Origin: Anticarsia gemmatalis | Taxonomy: Eukaryota > Arthropoda > Insecta > Lepidoptera > Erebidae | Assembly: GCF_050436995.1 (NCBI RefSeq) | Contig: NC_134758.1 | Coordinates: 4,154,001 to 4,218,000, forward strand | Reading direction: 5' to 3' | DNA length: 64,000 nucleotides | Part shown: in pieces, positions 1 through 13,021 of the stretch | How the letters are laid out: every line of letters starts with the position of its first letter | How positions within the stretch are numbered: position 1 is the first letter of the stretch | The notes under the pieces: generated by a model | Told to the model about the DNA's origin: nothing | The model's database searches: none | The model's input: only the letters and a program-made list of their open reading frames with translations | Position numbers and translations under genes: made by a program

Positions 1-89
1 AGATTAGCGCGTTCAAACAAACAAACAAACAAACAAACAAACAATCAAACAAACAAACAAACTCTTCCGCTTTATAATATTAGTATAGA
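1..89 (-). mobile_element. Non-autonomous Helitron, 5' end (cut by window edge)
   Basis: Read on the minus strand this begins TCTATACTAATATTATAAAG and continues into a run of GTTT units. This is the 5' terminus of the Helitron family found complete at 22314, 37566, 50636 and 59328. The flanking base at 90 gives the A expected before the TC end. The 3' half lies left of the window. The (AAAC)n run here is longer than in most other copies. Confidence 0.8.
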
Positions 90-2985
90 TATACCGGGTA
101 GATGTACGAATGGTATCTAGCTCTCAACTCTCAACGGCTATCAGACAATGTCTATTGATCTTCACATGGTAACTGCAAAGCACTGAATAAATTATACGGC
201 TTACATACACGAGTCATGAGCAAATCCTTCACGCCTGTTTAAATTGTGGCTATTGAAAAGGCTTCAACTGAAACGAAATAATTTGTCAAAATATTCAACC
301 AATTCTAGGTATAAATGAGGATCATGTTTGTTTTATGCGACGTCTCGAACAATTTCACATTTAGCTGTGGTTTTTATTGTTCATCAAATTGACTTTATGA
401 ATACCTAAATGCTGGAAATTTGAAGATTCAGTACCATACGTTTTTACCGAAGTTATGTTTCGAGTTTTCAGATATCAAAATTTAGAAACTTTCTTAAGTC
501 AACATCTCTTTGCGCTTTGATTTAATAAAGCAAAATAATTTTGTAAATTCTGTTCAAGTTTTATTATTCCATGAATGAATGGGAATGAAAATAGACTTTG
601 TTTTATCGAAATTATATCTAAGATTGTGGAAATTCTTGTGAGAAATAAGCATAAATTTATTTAGCAAGATGAATTTGGTAACTGTCTCGCACCTACTTAG
701 TTCTATTTCTAAGTAGCGTGGGTTGAATGTTAGCTACAATCTCAGCTGCTGTGAACAGATGTTTCCGTATCCTTCGTCGGACAAACAGACAACAAATCTA
801 TTAGTATTTGAGTATTATCTTTAAGTTTGGTAATAATATTATAAGGCTTTGTTTATTCCGTAACTATGACAAACAGAGCTGGATTCAATTAAGATGATTT
901 TGTATAAAACGTTCAAACTGTGTATAAATATACATGGTACGACGTTTCTATTTATTTAAAAAGAGTTGTTTTATAGTAAGTAACTCCGAGTTTTAATAGT
1001 CTCTCACATTTTCTGTATCCGTTTCTTAATAAATAATCACAATAGCCTTTAATCCGACCCAACAATCAAACCTAATCTTTCTTACTCGTGACAAACGTTA
1101 CACAAATACAGCAAAACAAACATTTAAATTAACACAGGTAATAAACATTACAGGCGAAACTTTCAACTACAAAATTCTCAACAGTGCAATAAGCCTATTC
1201 CCCGAATCCCATAAACATAAACAACGTAAACAAATCCCAAAACAATGTTAACAAGAAGGGCACAAAACAAAACGGCCAATCAAAGCGTCACAGCGGATTC
1301 GTCTAGCGAAACTTTAAGTGGGCCAATTAACCTTCTAGAACTGAGTCATTTAAACGAGTAATGTACAACTCACATTAGCAACTTGCCGGCCACTAAAAAT
1401 TGACTGAATTGCCTACGCTGTATACATTAATATGATAAAGACGAAGTAATTAGCACGATTCTCTACAGCAGGTACTAACGAGAGTTTGACATTTAAAATG
1501 TACTGAAAAGATAGTTCCTACGGCTACCACTAGAGGCGCTGATCTGATACTCATACAAAATTTGTCGACTGTGATACAGAATCGCGCCGCTTGGTCGACT
1601 GGTGGAACAAACTTCGTTACTGTGTATCAAATATAGCATTTTATCAGTCAGGTGCCTGATATTTATCAGTACCATTTCTTATTGCATGTCAAGACATTTA
1701 AATTCAAGACAACGCGTGTGGTAGGCGAATTTTAATAGGTCTAAGAAAAAATGTTAACACTGTTTATTACAGTAATACCTAAGTTAATCTTAGCAACAAA
1801 TTGTCAACAATAAAGCTACAAATATGTTGAACATTTGCAAGTTTCAAATGAATACATTTGCCAGTTGAATGGCTGCGCTTTTTGCTAATTACTATTTTGA
1901 TTCTTTAGTTAGAGGATAATTAGTACATTAGGTGAATGACTCTGTCGCATAAAGGTCGAAGTGCTTGTTATTTCATCTGAACGAAGTTTTTTTACATAAT
2001 TATCATTTGAATATTACTTTTAAACTTTTTGTCTTTAAGTAATGGATCGGTTTTATTTTTATTTGGTTTAGTTAATAAGTTTATATGACACTATTATGTG
2101 AAACAAAAAGAGGCTGTTTTAAAGGCTTTAATAAAGTATGTCCATGTAGTAATGTCCATTTTAAGGCTATAAATAGGCATTCCTCTTCTTTTAAAATTAA
2201 ATGACGATGAAAACACTCAACAATATTAAACAAAGTAAAACCGTCCGTACGAAAGTTTTCAAACTCAAAATCAGTTTGCAACGGTATAAAAATAAAAAGA
2301 TATACTCCATCAAGACGCCCTGAAAATAGCTTGCAAAAGAAAAAATGTGATGGCCCCATCTATAACAGGCTTTAACTGTCAAGTATCGATTCGACTTTGT
2401 AAATAGGCTAAAATATTTGCATGAAAAAGCTCTTTAGCTCTAGTAAGTTAGTAAACAAAATGCCTTTAGATGAACACAATATTTATGAGCAAAAGTTTCA
2501 CAAAAAACACAGAGAGACTTGTTCGTGGCTTTAACAACTATGTGTTGAGATTACTATGAATACATTTTCTGAAGTATTTCAAGACTTGTGAACAATTCGC
2601 GATTTTGCTTTTCAAGAGCAGATTATAGGGATTTTATTTAAAATATTTGTCTAAGATAGATATTTTGTTTCGCTTTGAATTTTCACTATAGTATTTGTTT
2701 GAGAATTCAATTCTTAAATACTTTAATAAAATAAATTATCTTCAAAGGTCTGACCGTATATTTCCAATGTGGTCTATTTCGTTTCGCAATAATGTATTTA
2801 CTGGCAATTAAATTAATACAATTATATAACGGGCTTACTTAAGCAATCAAGATTAATTACGATCGTTATTGTTTGCGTTCTATATGCGTTTCAGATAACA
2901 AACTAGATTACCGTCAATTAAAATTGAAGCTCCTAAAATTTTTACTTACTTTACTAAAGTATTTTTTTCTCTTTTTTCTTTACAG
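90..2985. other. Non-coding stretch, probable intron upstream of first visible RhoGEF exon
   Basis: No convincing exon was found. It contains one MITE-like repeat (1451-1589) and otherwise AT-rich unique-looking sequence. It ends in a pyrimidine-rich tract and TTTACAG at 2979-2985, the acceptor of the first RhoGEF exon in the window. Calling it an intron is inference, because the upstream exons were not identified. Confidence 0.5.
1451..1589 (+). mobile_element. MITE-like repeat, family A
   Basis: It has the family landmarks: CGATTCTCTAC at the left, GTTTGACATTTAAAATGTAC in the first third, CTAGAGGCGCTGATC in the centre, CATACAAAATTT, and a right end ACAGAATCGCG that is the inverted counterpart of the left end. 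About 20 copies or fragments occur in this window. Confidence 0.7.
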
Positions 2986-5900
2986 ATATACGATACACCA
3001 GAGAATACCCGGCCGAAGAAATGGTCATCGAAGTTGAAACTAAACACGTCAGGAAGCTCGAAGACTTCAGAAAAATCTCCAGAGAGTCCATACATGTATG
3101 GAACAATCAGTGGGCCAGGAGGATCAGCGCTATCTAAATCAATGAAGTATGCTGAGACCTGGTTGTACGGGTCGGTTCGGACCCAGACCCCGCCCGTACG
3201 ACCCAGTATTTTCTCCGCGTACCCCGAGGTCCCTGGTCCTGTTCTCATAAGCACTCCTCAAAAACCCACACCTCACAACTATGCTGTCATACTATGTTCC
3301 TGTCCTGAGTACCTGAACGGTACAAAGAAAACCAGCTCAACCAAAGTCAGTATTTGTAAGAAATGCAAGGGATCTCGTTTGCCATTAACTATAGCGGAAA
3401 GCCCACAGATGTTAGTGGGAGGTACGGTTAGAGGTCACCAAGTAAGTCGTGAAACTGGTTTGTTGAGAGCTGGAACAGTTAGAGTGCCTGGTACTAAGGC
3501 GCGGCCTACGATACTTAAGTCGAATGGAGACACTGACCCATATGATTTGATGAGAAGGAGCAGGTTGGCTCCCCCACATGAAGCTCGTATTGGTAGTCAG
3601 TTTTCAACGACTAGATTACGAGCTAAAAGTATAAGCCCTTGTAGAGTTAAGACTAAGAAGCCAAGCCCAGAAACTCTACAACCGAAAAACAGAAGCAAGT
3701 CTGTCAGTCGAGTTAATGAAATATGGGTTGAAGAGGAAGCTAACAATTCGAGTGACTCGAAGAAATCTATTTTGTCTTGTGACATAAATCCTTATGATTT
3801 AGTGAAATCTAACGGCAATTCCAAATCCTTAGTAGAAATTGAGTTTGATGATGACTTTGGAAATGTCTTTCAAGAATCTCTGAAAAATAACAACTTGAAA
3901 CCGTCAAGTAAATCCAAAACAGACTCGAGCGTCAAGGCCATCAGTGGGCAGAGAATAAGAGTATCTGATGAGTCTAAGTCTGTAGAAGACACCTCAATAT
4001 ATGACCCCGTCGATTATGATCTCAAATCCTATGAATTAAAATCTCAGGAGAATTCATCAACCTTATCATTACCAAATATTAAAAATGAAAATAAGAAATC
4101 AGCCTCTATAAGTAAAAACACGAGTAAGAAAATATTGAGTATATCAACATCAAATCGAGCAAAGCAAAAAAGTGTTTCACCTAAAAGACCTCCTCGACGA
4201 ATTAGAAATACAAAAACGGACGATGACAGTGAGAGCGACAATCAACGTTTGACTGAAAGAAACTCTAACAGAAAAACTGCGAATGACAACTCACGTAATT
4301 CTAAACATAAAAATCACCACACGGACACAATAAAGTCAATATTGAAGAAGCCAAGAAATTATGACTCAAATGATTCTAATTCAAAATTAAATTCACCTGA
4401 CGAGTCATATGAACGGAAACGGGTTAATTCCTCATTGTTTTATCTTCCTAAACCTAAAGATAAAGGTGCGGTTGCTTCTCAAAATATATTGCAAAGAAAA
4501 CGAGTGCAGTTTTTGGTAGAAAGTGAAGAGACTAAAGTGATATACACTGCGGAATTTAACCTTGAGCAACCTCCTAGTAAAGATGCGCCTGTTGAGGTAA
4601 ATGTTGACACTGAAGAAGACGTGGTAGCGGAAGGTGACATCGTAAGCCATAGTTTGGATGAGTCTAGTGAGAAGTTAGAGGAACTCCTAAGCCAGACCAC
4701 ACAATTGACGTTGAGTCCACAACATGATGCTGAAGTTTATGATCATGTACATATTAATACGTTTGAACCTGTAATCGAACAAGATACAGAGTTAGTAACG
4801 GAAACGGTTCAACAAACAACATCTGTTGAGGTTGTCAACAGTATCAACAAAGAAGGTAATAATTATTCGCATTTTAAAATTAGTACCGTGTCTATTTCTT
4901 GTGCAACTTCTTATTTAATGTCTTTTTTTTGCAGATAACAACATCCCGAAGGTGCCAGTGCTTCGTCGCTCGGAATCTGAACGTATTGCACCAACGTTGT
5001 TTGTGGAACCACCGAAGTTTTTAGACACAATGGCGTTGCGACCTAAAAGCAAACACGGTCATACGAGCCAAGTTTTCCTGACGTCAGTCGTAGAAAACGA
5101 AGTTTGCAATCAGCACCAATATGTACCTAATCAACCGCAGGAAGTGCCACAGGAAACTAAACCAGCGTTTAATGATAATATGGAATCTGGGAATCTAAGC
5201 GATAGCAGCGATATAACTCGGAATATTCTAAATAATCTACGTCGGGGCATCTCTGAATCTCCCGAACCTCCGCCCAGGATGAAATCAAAAGAACGTACAA
5301 AATCAAAGAAACATAATTATGTCAAAACTCGGTTCGTCCGTAACAATTCGACTAGTTCAACCAGCGATGAATGGTCTGATGCAAATGACTACGAACAGAA
5401 AACCATTTTGAGGGTTAAGCAGTTTGACTCAGACACTGATGAACCGAAAACACAGTCCGGTGTTATGAGATCTTCAGAAAATGAGCCTCGGAAGACGTCT
5501 ATACAAATTAACGGTAACGAATGCTATTCAACTATGAATGTTAGTAGCGACACACCTATTTATTTATCATCAGTTGTCGTAAATGATGACTATGGGAACA
5601 CGTGCAATACTTATCAGACCGGTACTACGGTTACAATCAGTGTAGGCACTCCTCAGAAGGAAATCAAAAAATCTAAAAGTCAAATCTACATCGGAGCTGT
5701 TCTCTCACAAGAAAGTGAGAAGAAGTTAGAAGCTAATACTTACGAGGAATATTACGCGGATAGAAATAACGATTCCCGAGATCAGAACTCTTCAAGAGAC
5801 TTATCTTCAATACTTAACGATCCCGTAGAAGCTGTTAAACGAAACCTAATTCCGCACGTGTGTGGGAAAAAAGACGATCAAACTTTGAATAATGGAGCAG

Positions 5901-8900
5901 ACTTACAACCGAAGAACGGCAATTTCGTTACTAAGCTCTTCGATGATCCTTTCTTTGCCCATTTAGCAGACGGCTTAGACTCAGACTTGGTTAAAAAACT
6001 TATAGAAAACTCTTTGATAAAACTCCAAGAAACTAAGAACTCAGAAGGGACAGACAGCAGTGAAATCACAATAGAAAAACTAATTGAAAGCTCATTGAAA
6101 AATTTGAAAGAAGAGAGTGCTAAAGAAGTAAGCAAGAAAGAAGAAATGAAACCAAAGAATGAGAATAGTGCCAAAGACGTAGAGTCGAAGAAGCAAAACT
6201 CTATCGACTCCTCCGTCTGCGCAGAGAATGAAGATAATAGCTGCTCTGCTCCCTATGAAAGTATGGAGTACGAGAGCGGTGCTATGGGAGTTTTTTCTGA
6301 TCTCGAGCCAATGTCGGACTGCTATAATGCTTCGGCGAGTGAATTATCTACTGAAGACGATACGAATTCAACGAGATCGAAATTTTACCAGATGCTGGTT
6401 GACGCTGCGTTGTGTGAAATAGAAATTGCCAACAATACTGACGATGACCATCATTACGAATCAATCAGATTGAATAGTGATCCGATTTACGAAGAGATTG
6501 GAGACATGCCACCGCCATTACCCGTAAACCCACCGCCAAATTCACTGTTAATATTAGATGATGACAAACGTAGCGGATCACGTTCAATATTTGAAGGTGC
6601 GTCTAAGTATGACATTTTGTCTTACTTGGTTGATGCTAAAGAGAGAGGTATTGATGATGAAGAAACCTACATCACCAGTTACGCAACGCAGAACGAATCA
6701 TCGAATGCAGAAGAATCAAAAGAAAAAACTATTAACAGAGAAATCATTGATACACACCTAAGTAGTAATACTAGCCAGTTATCAAATGCTTCAGATTCTA
6801 GTGAAGATAACTCGCTAATAATAAATCATGAAAGTCTAGAAAAAGCTGTGGTGTGTAAAAAGACATCAGCTGAAATTGAAAGAAATGACTCCGGTGTTGG
6901 TTCAGAGACGAGTAAGTCTTCAAGAAGTAGACTTCAAGGTAAAACGTCTCCTTGTAATACGATAAGCGACAAAGATACCCCAATACATCTTTGCGAGGAT
7001 TGCGATACTGCAGTTGAAACCCAATTGACAGAACAAGGTAAGTCACTCACATATTTATACACCATCTTTTCTATATTATTAACAATGATTACTAATGTCT
7101 ATCTGATACTTGTGTTTTAGGTTCAATATACGCGCCATTAGTGTGCAGAAAATGTGCCAAGAAAAGAGCAGAGAGGAAAGAAATCATTACAGAAATAGTG
7201 GAAACAGAAGAGAAGTACGGTCGAGATCTTCAAATAATACTTGAAGAATTCTACAAACCGATGTTGGTAGCTGGCCTACTGACGCAAGAGCAACTTAGTG
7301 CTATTTTCTTGAATGTTGAAGAACTAATTGAGAACAATCAAGTACTGTCTGAGAAATTGAGAGACGGACTTGAAATTGCTGTGGACCAAGGCGATGAGGT
7401 AGTTGATATTTTATCTTGAATAACAAAATTAGCTTTGAATTAATTTACAAGATTACTATCTTAGTAGTCCAATTCTCTACAGTTAGTACTGTCAAACTCT
7501 CGAGTTTGACATTTAAAACGTACTGCCAAAATTGTTTCTACGGAGCCCACTAGAGGCGCTGATCAGATTCTCGTGCAAAACTTCTCCATAGCTGGTAGTC
7601 GGTAATCGACAGCTACAGTAACCTACCACACCTATCTACAGTAAAAGTCTAGCGTAAAGTCATTTTAAAATTTATTGATATTTTTTTTTCACTTACGTAT
7701 AGTAATGTTAAATTTGTTTTCCAGGACTTGCTGACCGTGAATGTTGGGAAGATCCTGCTGGAGTGTTCAGGCATGCTGACGGCATTCCAGTCATACTGCG
7801 TGAAGCAAGCTGGTGCCGCCCTCCTGCTGGCTGGTCTCGAGAAGGAGAAGGAACTCCTGAGGATATTCTTACGCGTCTCGCAGATGGAAAACGCCGTCTT
7901 GAGGAGAATGAATCTAAACTCATTTCTCATGGTAACTAGCACATATTTTGTACATACACAGATTTTATGAATACATTATCCATTTAAGATATCAGGCGAA
8001 CCTATTATTGGTCAAACTTTTTTATTCAGGACACTATTAACCACATTGAAATGTTTACTAGTACCTACGTATTAAATTTATTTTTAAAACAGTTCATAAT
8101 TATAAAATCAAATAATTTCAGGTGCCAGTACAACGCGTGACAAAATATCCCCTCCTTCTCTCCCGGCTTTACCGTGCGACTGCCGCCTGTGCGACCGAAC
8201 GAGAAGACGTCAAGGCCGCCCAGCGCTGCGTGGAGTCCAGGCTTGAAGAGATCAACGCAGCTGCCGCCGCCGCTGCAGCTGCAGCCAGAGATGTACCGCT
8301 GTGGCGAAGACTGGCTGCAGCAAGAAGAACTGCTCATGATCTCCACGTGGCTGATATTAAACTGAGGAAGATGGCTGTTGATGTCCTAGACTGGAATCAT
8401 GATGACGCCAGGTTAGTAATACTTTTTCAAAGTCGAGGAATGAAAAAAAACTGCTTGTTCGTGTATTAAAAGCTAAGTAACTAATTGATTGAACAATGGA
8501 TATACTTTTTCATAAACATTAACATTAACTTCAATATAATTTAATATATTTCGCTAAATTGTAGCCTCGGCACATTCCGTCCTATTGGTAGATGGTACAA
8601 ATGTTCCCATTAGTAGATCCATGGCGGGACGCAGGTCCGCTTGATGGTCTAAGTTGTGAACTTTGATTAAATTTTAGATTCGTCTTTTTGTGGATATTCT
8701 TGTCTGTAATAGGAAAAAGGTTGGAAAATGGATTTATAATTGCAGATATTATTAGGCAAGTAAATTGCTAAAGACATAATTATAAGACATTTGTGTCGCT
8801 ACTTATGCTCCCTTCTCAAACAGTTCGTTTTCATAAAATATTATAAAGTACCATAACAAATACTTTTTCTAAGTACATGTTATTGCTACTTTAATATCGT

Positions 8901-11900
8901 ACAATAAGCTGTAACCCTTTAAACGTTTAGCAAACAACGAATAAAGCTTTTCAATTTCAAAACAGTATCCTTAAAGTGAAGAGCCCTCATAACTCACAAA
9001 TAAAAATAATAATTCCAACTTAAAATCTTTCATATTTTCTGTGATCACCACTTAACTCTTATTACTTGGACCGTAAAGTTGATAATCGCCGCTTTAGTGG
9101 CAGTAACAGCGGCGAGAGCTATTCAACAGGGCTTTTTACGACTTGAGACCTACACAAATACAAGTAATTATACTTGTAAAAAGGATATAACGTTTTTAAC
9201 TCATTGTACTATAATGTTAGTTTAAAAATATGTTATTTGACGATAAAAGTGTACAGTTTCCGGAGTCAAAGCTGCAAATTAAAGCGTGAAGCCTGGAGTT
9301 TACGATATCTAAACATTTGCCAAGTGGATTATTGGAAGGGTTTTATAAGCCACGCAGAGCCGTGTTTTATGTGATCTAAAATGTTTATAGGGGAACGCGA
9401 TTGCGCGATTCAGTTGGCTGTTTCGGAATGTGGAATTTCAGAACATTGTCGGTGGTTTTGCCGATACAATTAATCAATCAGATTTATTTTTGTTTTTGTA
9501 GAAATTCATAGTTGTAATTATTTCTGTAAAACGGATTGACAGATAAGAATTAACAATTAAGATACAAAAATACTCACATCGGATTAATTTGTTTGCAATA
9601 TCGTTTTCGATCTCTAACATAAAATACAAATCTTGTACAAGCCATTTTTTTTTTTAGATAAAATCCTTCAAATCATTATCACCCTCGCCTTTCTTCCAAC
9701 TATGTTGGAGTCGGCTTCCAGTCTCAACGGATGCAGTATTTTTCAAATCCATGCCACAAAATAAACCAGCATCTAGAATAAGCTGCTCTAAAAACTCTAT
9801 AATAATGAAATCTATCCCAAAGTCGATAGATATAAAAAAGCGACTGCAGGCGCTATAAGAAATCACTTAAGTAAAGCAACCTTTTTGCAATATTGTTGCC
9901 TGCGAGTTACAAACTACTGAACGTATTTTAATGGTACCTGCATTGTAACCTTACGACTTGGGTTACCTCCGCCCTTACTTTGTGTTTTATTTATAAAGGT
10001 ACTACAGATTTAGGAATTGTATTCCGTTCTGTTGATATACGATACATTGTTTGGTTTGATATTTTTGGCTCTTTTTTCCAGTTTCGGAACAGTGTTTAGA
10101 GAGTTTTGTAAAGGCAATTATTTTCGGGACTACTGATGGATCTAGGATTTCGGTTTTAGATAAGGCACATACTGTTAAAACTTTGAGCTTCAACTGTTTT
10201 AAAGTGATACAAGCCATTTGATTTTAGCACAAGCTATATTACGATATGTAGCGCGATGATCTACAGTCGGATCTATTAAGTATCGAAAGTTTGTCATTTA
10301 AAATAAGCTGCAAAAGTAGTTGCCACGGCGCTCGCCTGAGGCGCTGGTCAGATTTTCATAAAATTTGTCGATAACCAGCCGGTTGTTGCTACCCGATAAT
10401 AGTAGGAAATTGCCTCTCGACATTTTGTAACGTTTTTTAAACCCTGACTCTATCAGTCTACTGGTTGTAATATCAAAATGTCTTTCAACACTATAAAGAT
10501 TTTATTGTCTCAATAAAATAAGTAAGCCACATAACAAACATATATAGCTAATTGAAGTAAGACGAATGCCGGAAATATATTTCATTTCAGTAATACACCC
10601 TAGACTGAAATTAATGTTTAAGCTAGCTTGGAATTTATCACGACGCTTGCGAACTCGAAATACGATGTTATGACGTCATGTGTAGTGATACAGTGCTGCC
10701 AACACTAAATTAAAGTTATACCTATAACAAATATAATAATTATTTTATAATTTTTAATTTCTTAGATTGCTTTGCTTTGCTAGTGCCTAGGCGTGTTTGT
10801 CTGCTAAATGCGTGAACGGTTTTATAATAAAAGGAATTATTCTAGCAAGCGGTTTAGTCACCTTTTGGAATTATATCCTCAAGGTGGTATAAACCAATTT
10901 AAAAAAGAAAATGTTTGAAATGTTTGTTATCTGTCGTGATTAGAATTAGTCAAGAAAATGGACAATGTTTTATGATACAGATCGTCACAATACCGATCGC
11001 CGTCGTTACGGCATTATCAATAAATAAAGCTTAGCATAATGATAGAAATATATAAAATTCTCCTGAACTTCCGTAAACATCTCAATCCTCAAGTACTTTT
11101 ATTCTGATTAGGACTACATATTCCACGAGCGACTGAACGTTTAATAAGGCGAGATTTTTATTCAGCCATAACAGGGCCGAGACTCAAGTGACGCGAAGCC
11201 CAATCGACCTTATTCCCTCAAATTGACGTACCTTCTACAAATAAAATGACGACAAATCCTTCCAGTGTGTGTTGTTGATGAAATTTGAGCTTTGTGTTCT
11301 TTGTTTTAAGGTTCGCAATGGAGGGTAAGCTGCTGTTCACCCAGCCCAACGACAACAACTGGCGGAAAGGGCGCACTATCAAGTTGACGCCAATCAACGC
11401 TCTTTTGGTAACTAACGGAAAGGTGAGTTCTGTTTTTCGTGTTGCGTGTGGGTTCCGTATGGTTGGACTAGTCTCAATAGTTATTGGATTTGGTTATTCG
11501 ATTTTAGAATTGAATTCAACTAAATCGAGAGGCATGAGCCGTACGCATGCGATTTGAAGTAATGGATTTAGAGCAGTTTTATTTGCTAGAAGAAATAGGT
11601 TCTGTAATTTTAAAACTTCACTATACAATGCAAATGTAGTTTAACTTTGCTTACATTACACTAAACGGTGTTTGGGGACGAATTGTTGCTCTGTTGTGCA
11701 AAGGTATGAAAGTACCCGGTGTAGCAGTTTAACAATGTTGGAAACCTCGGTTCTTCATAAGTGTTGTTGTATTAGTAACACAAATTACCTTACGATTACA
11801 TAATTGAAGATTGTTGTGTTAGCGAAAATAATATTAAATTAAAGTTAGTCGTTAAAATTTGTCGCTCTTTACTATTCTACAAGTGGATATGAACCTTATT

Positions 11901-12717
11901 AAAAATAACCAAATATTTTTTATAAAATACGATCATCCTCTTTTTCAAGATCAAATCAGGCAATATAAGCAGGTATGTTTAAACCATACTAATTTCTACC
12001 TCTATACCAATATATTTGTTTGTCCCTAGCCAACGATCACCCACAAAACGAACGAGATCCGAGAAACAAGGGAGGCGAGAGACAGGGAGGCCCGGGAGAA
12101 GGAAGGAGAGGCACTCTTCGCACGCAGTGGAGTGAGAGAGGCAGCTCTCCTGCTTGTGAGGGAGAAGGCTGGCCGGTACACCTTGCAGAGGGAGCCACTG
12201 TTCCTAGACCGCTGTGTGGTCGCCGCGGACCATGAGCCTGAACATTTCTTCGAAGTTCACGAAATTACTACTAAAGACTCGTATATTTTTAAGGTGGGTT
12301 CGATTGTCAGTTGGTATTCATTTAATGAATAGTGGTCAATAAAAAAAAAACTAAATCGTTTAAAATTTATAAACGCTACTCTTTTTCTGACTTTTATACT
12401 GCACCATCTTTTACCAAAACTTTTTCTGATATGATCTTTAATTTAAAGTGTTAACTATATTCACAATTTATTAACAGTTTTGAGTTATTACTCTTTGAGT
12501 TATTTGAGTTATTACAATTTTAAATATTATCTCATGCATGAATTCATATAAGTTAAATCACATGTATTTTGTTTATATTTTGCAGGCGGAAGAAAACACT
12601 CGCACGCGCACCTGGTACCGCCAGTTGCAGTACCACGCGCAAGGCGCAGGTGCATGGCGCAAACGACGCAACGCGCTAGCGAACATCATGATCAACCCCA
12701 TGCTGACCAGGAACTGA
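2986..12717 (+). CDS. Dbl-family Rho guanine nucleotide exchange factor (DH-PH), 3' part of gene
   Basis: Eight in-frame exons: 2986-4855, 4935-7037, 7121-7398, 7725-7931, 8122-8411, 11311-11422, 12030-12293 and 12586-12717 (TGA). They encode about 1751 residues; the start lies upstream of the window. Residues 1-1320 are low-complexity, Ser/Asp/Glu/Asn-rich and probably disordered. A first cysteine group (CSC and CKKC, exon 2986-4855) and a pair CEDC/CRKC across the 7038-7120 intron sit in this part. The DH domain (about 1337-1530) starts at the segment ITEIVETEEKYGRDLQIILE. It includes the hallmark late helix VPVQRVTKYPLLLSRLY, encoded at the start of exon 8122. A PH domain follows (about 1575-1720: EGKLLFTQPNDNNWRKGRT, then FFEVHEITTKDSYIFKA, then TRTWYRQLQ). 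By family knowledge, DH-PH proteins load GTP onto Rho GTPases at the plasma membrane. The subfamily could not be fixed. A run of ten alanines precedes the PH domain. Confidence 0.88.
7467..7624 (+). mobile_element. MITE-like repeat, family A, in RhoGEF intron
   Basis: This lies inside the 7399-7724 intron. It shows AATTCTCTACAGT, GTTTGACATTTAAAACGTAC, CACTAGAGGCGCTGATCAG and the right-hand GGTAGTCGG segment. It makes up about half of the intron. Confidence 0.7.
9675..9740 (+). repeat. Dispersed retroelement-like fragment (family B)
   Basis: The segment CCTTTCTTCCAACTATGTTGG and GTCGGCTTCCAGTCTCAACGG matches fragments at 30615 (inverted), 40095 and 51090 (inverted). It lies in the 8412-11310 RhoGEF intron. 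The element class is not certain. Confidence 0.5.
10250..10415 (+). mobile_element. MITE-like repeat, family A, in RhoGEF intron
   Basis: It begins GCGCGATGATCTACAGTCGG, contains GTTTGTCATTTAAAATAAG and GAGGCGCTGGTCAGATTTTC, and ends with the ACCAGCCGGTTGTTG segment. It is diverged. The surrounding 8412-11310 intron (2.9 kb) otherwise shows only the family-B fragment. Confidence 0.65.
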
Positions 12718-13021
12718 CGTCACGGGGTGAACGACCTTACTGGCTAGCGATAAAGTACTCTTGAAATTAGTAAAAAAAATTGCCAGTTCGACGCAGTGGT
12801 TTTTTATTTTTCGGTGGTTTAAATTTCGAATTGACTGATAAAACGAACTGGCCGCAAATTAACGCATTTAGTTTAAATTAAGGTATGGTTTTTCATGACA
12901 ATGGTCTTTTTGGAGGTTTTAAATTCAATTTCGAGGTGTTATCGGTATAGGCTCTTGTGTGACGGTTGACGTTTTGGTGTATCGCTTGTGACCATACAAA
13001 ATTTACTAATATTGTAATAAA
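12718..13021 (+). promoter_or_regulatory. Probable RhoGEF 3' UTR with poly(A) signal
   Basis: This follows the RhoGEF stop codon directly. The first clear AATAAA on the plus strand is at 13016-13021. No transcript data support the cleavage point, and other AATAAA-like motifs lie further downstream in the AT-rich tract to 13650. Confidence 0.4.

Noticed and set aside
17..61. Direct repeats as a CRISPR-like array
   Set aside because: The units are 4-bp AAAC repeats of a Helitron end with no spacers, in a eukaryotic genome.
4952..7120. Separate protein starting at a non-ATG codon at 4952
   Set aside because: The frame continues from the previous exon through a 79-bp GT-AG intron in matching phase, so it is an internal exon of the RhoGEF gene.
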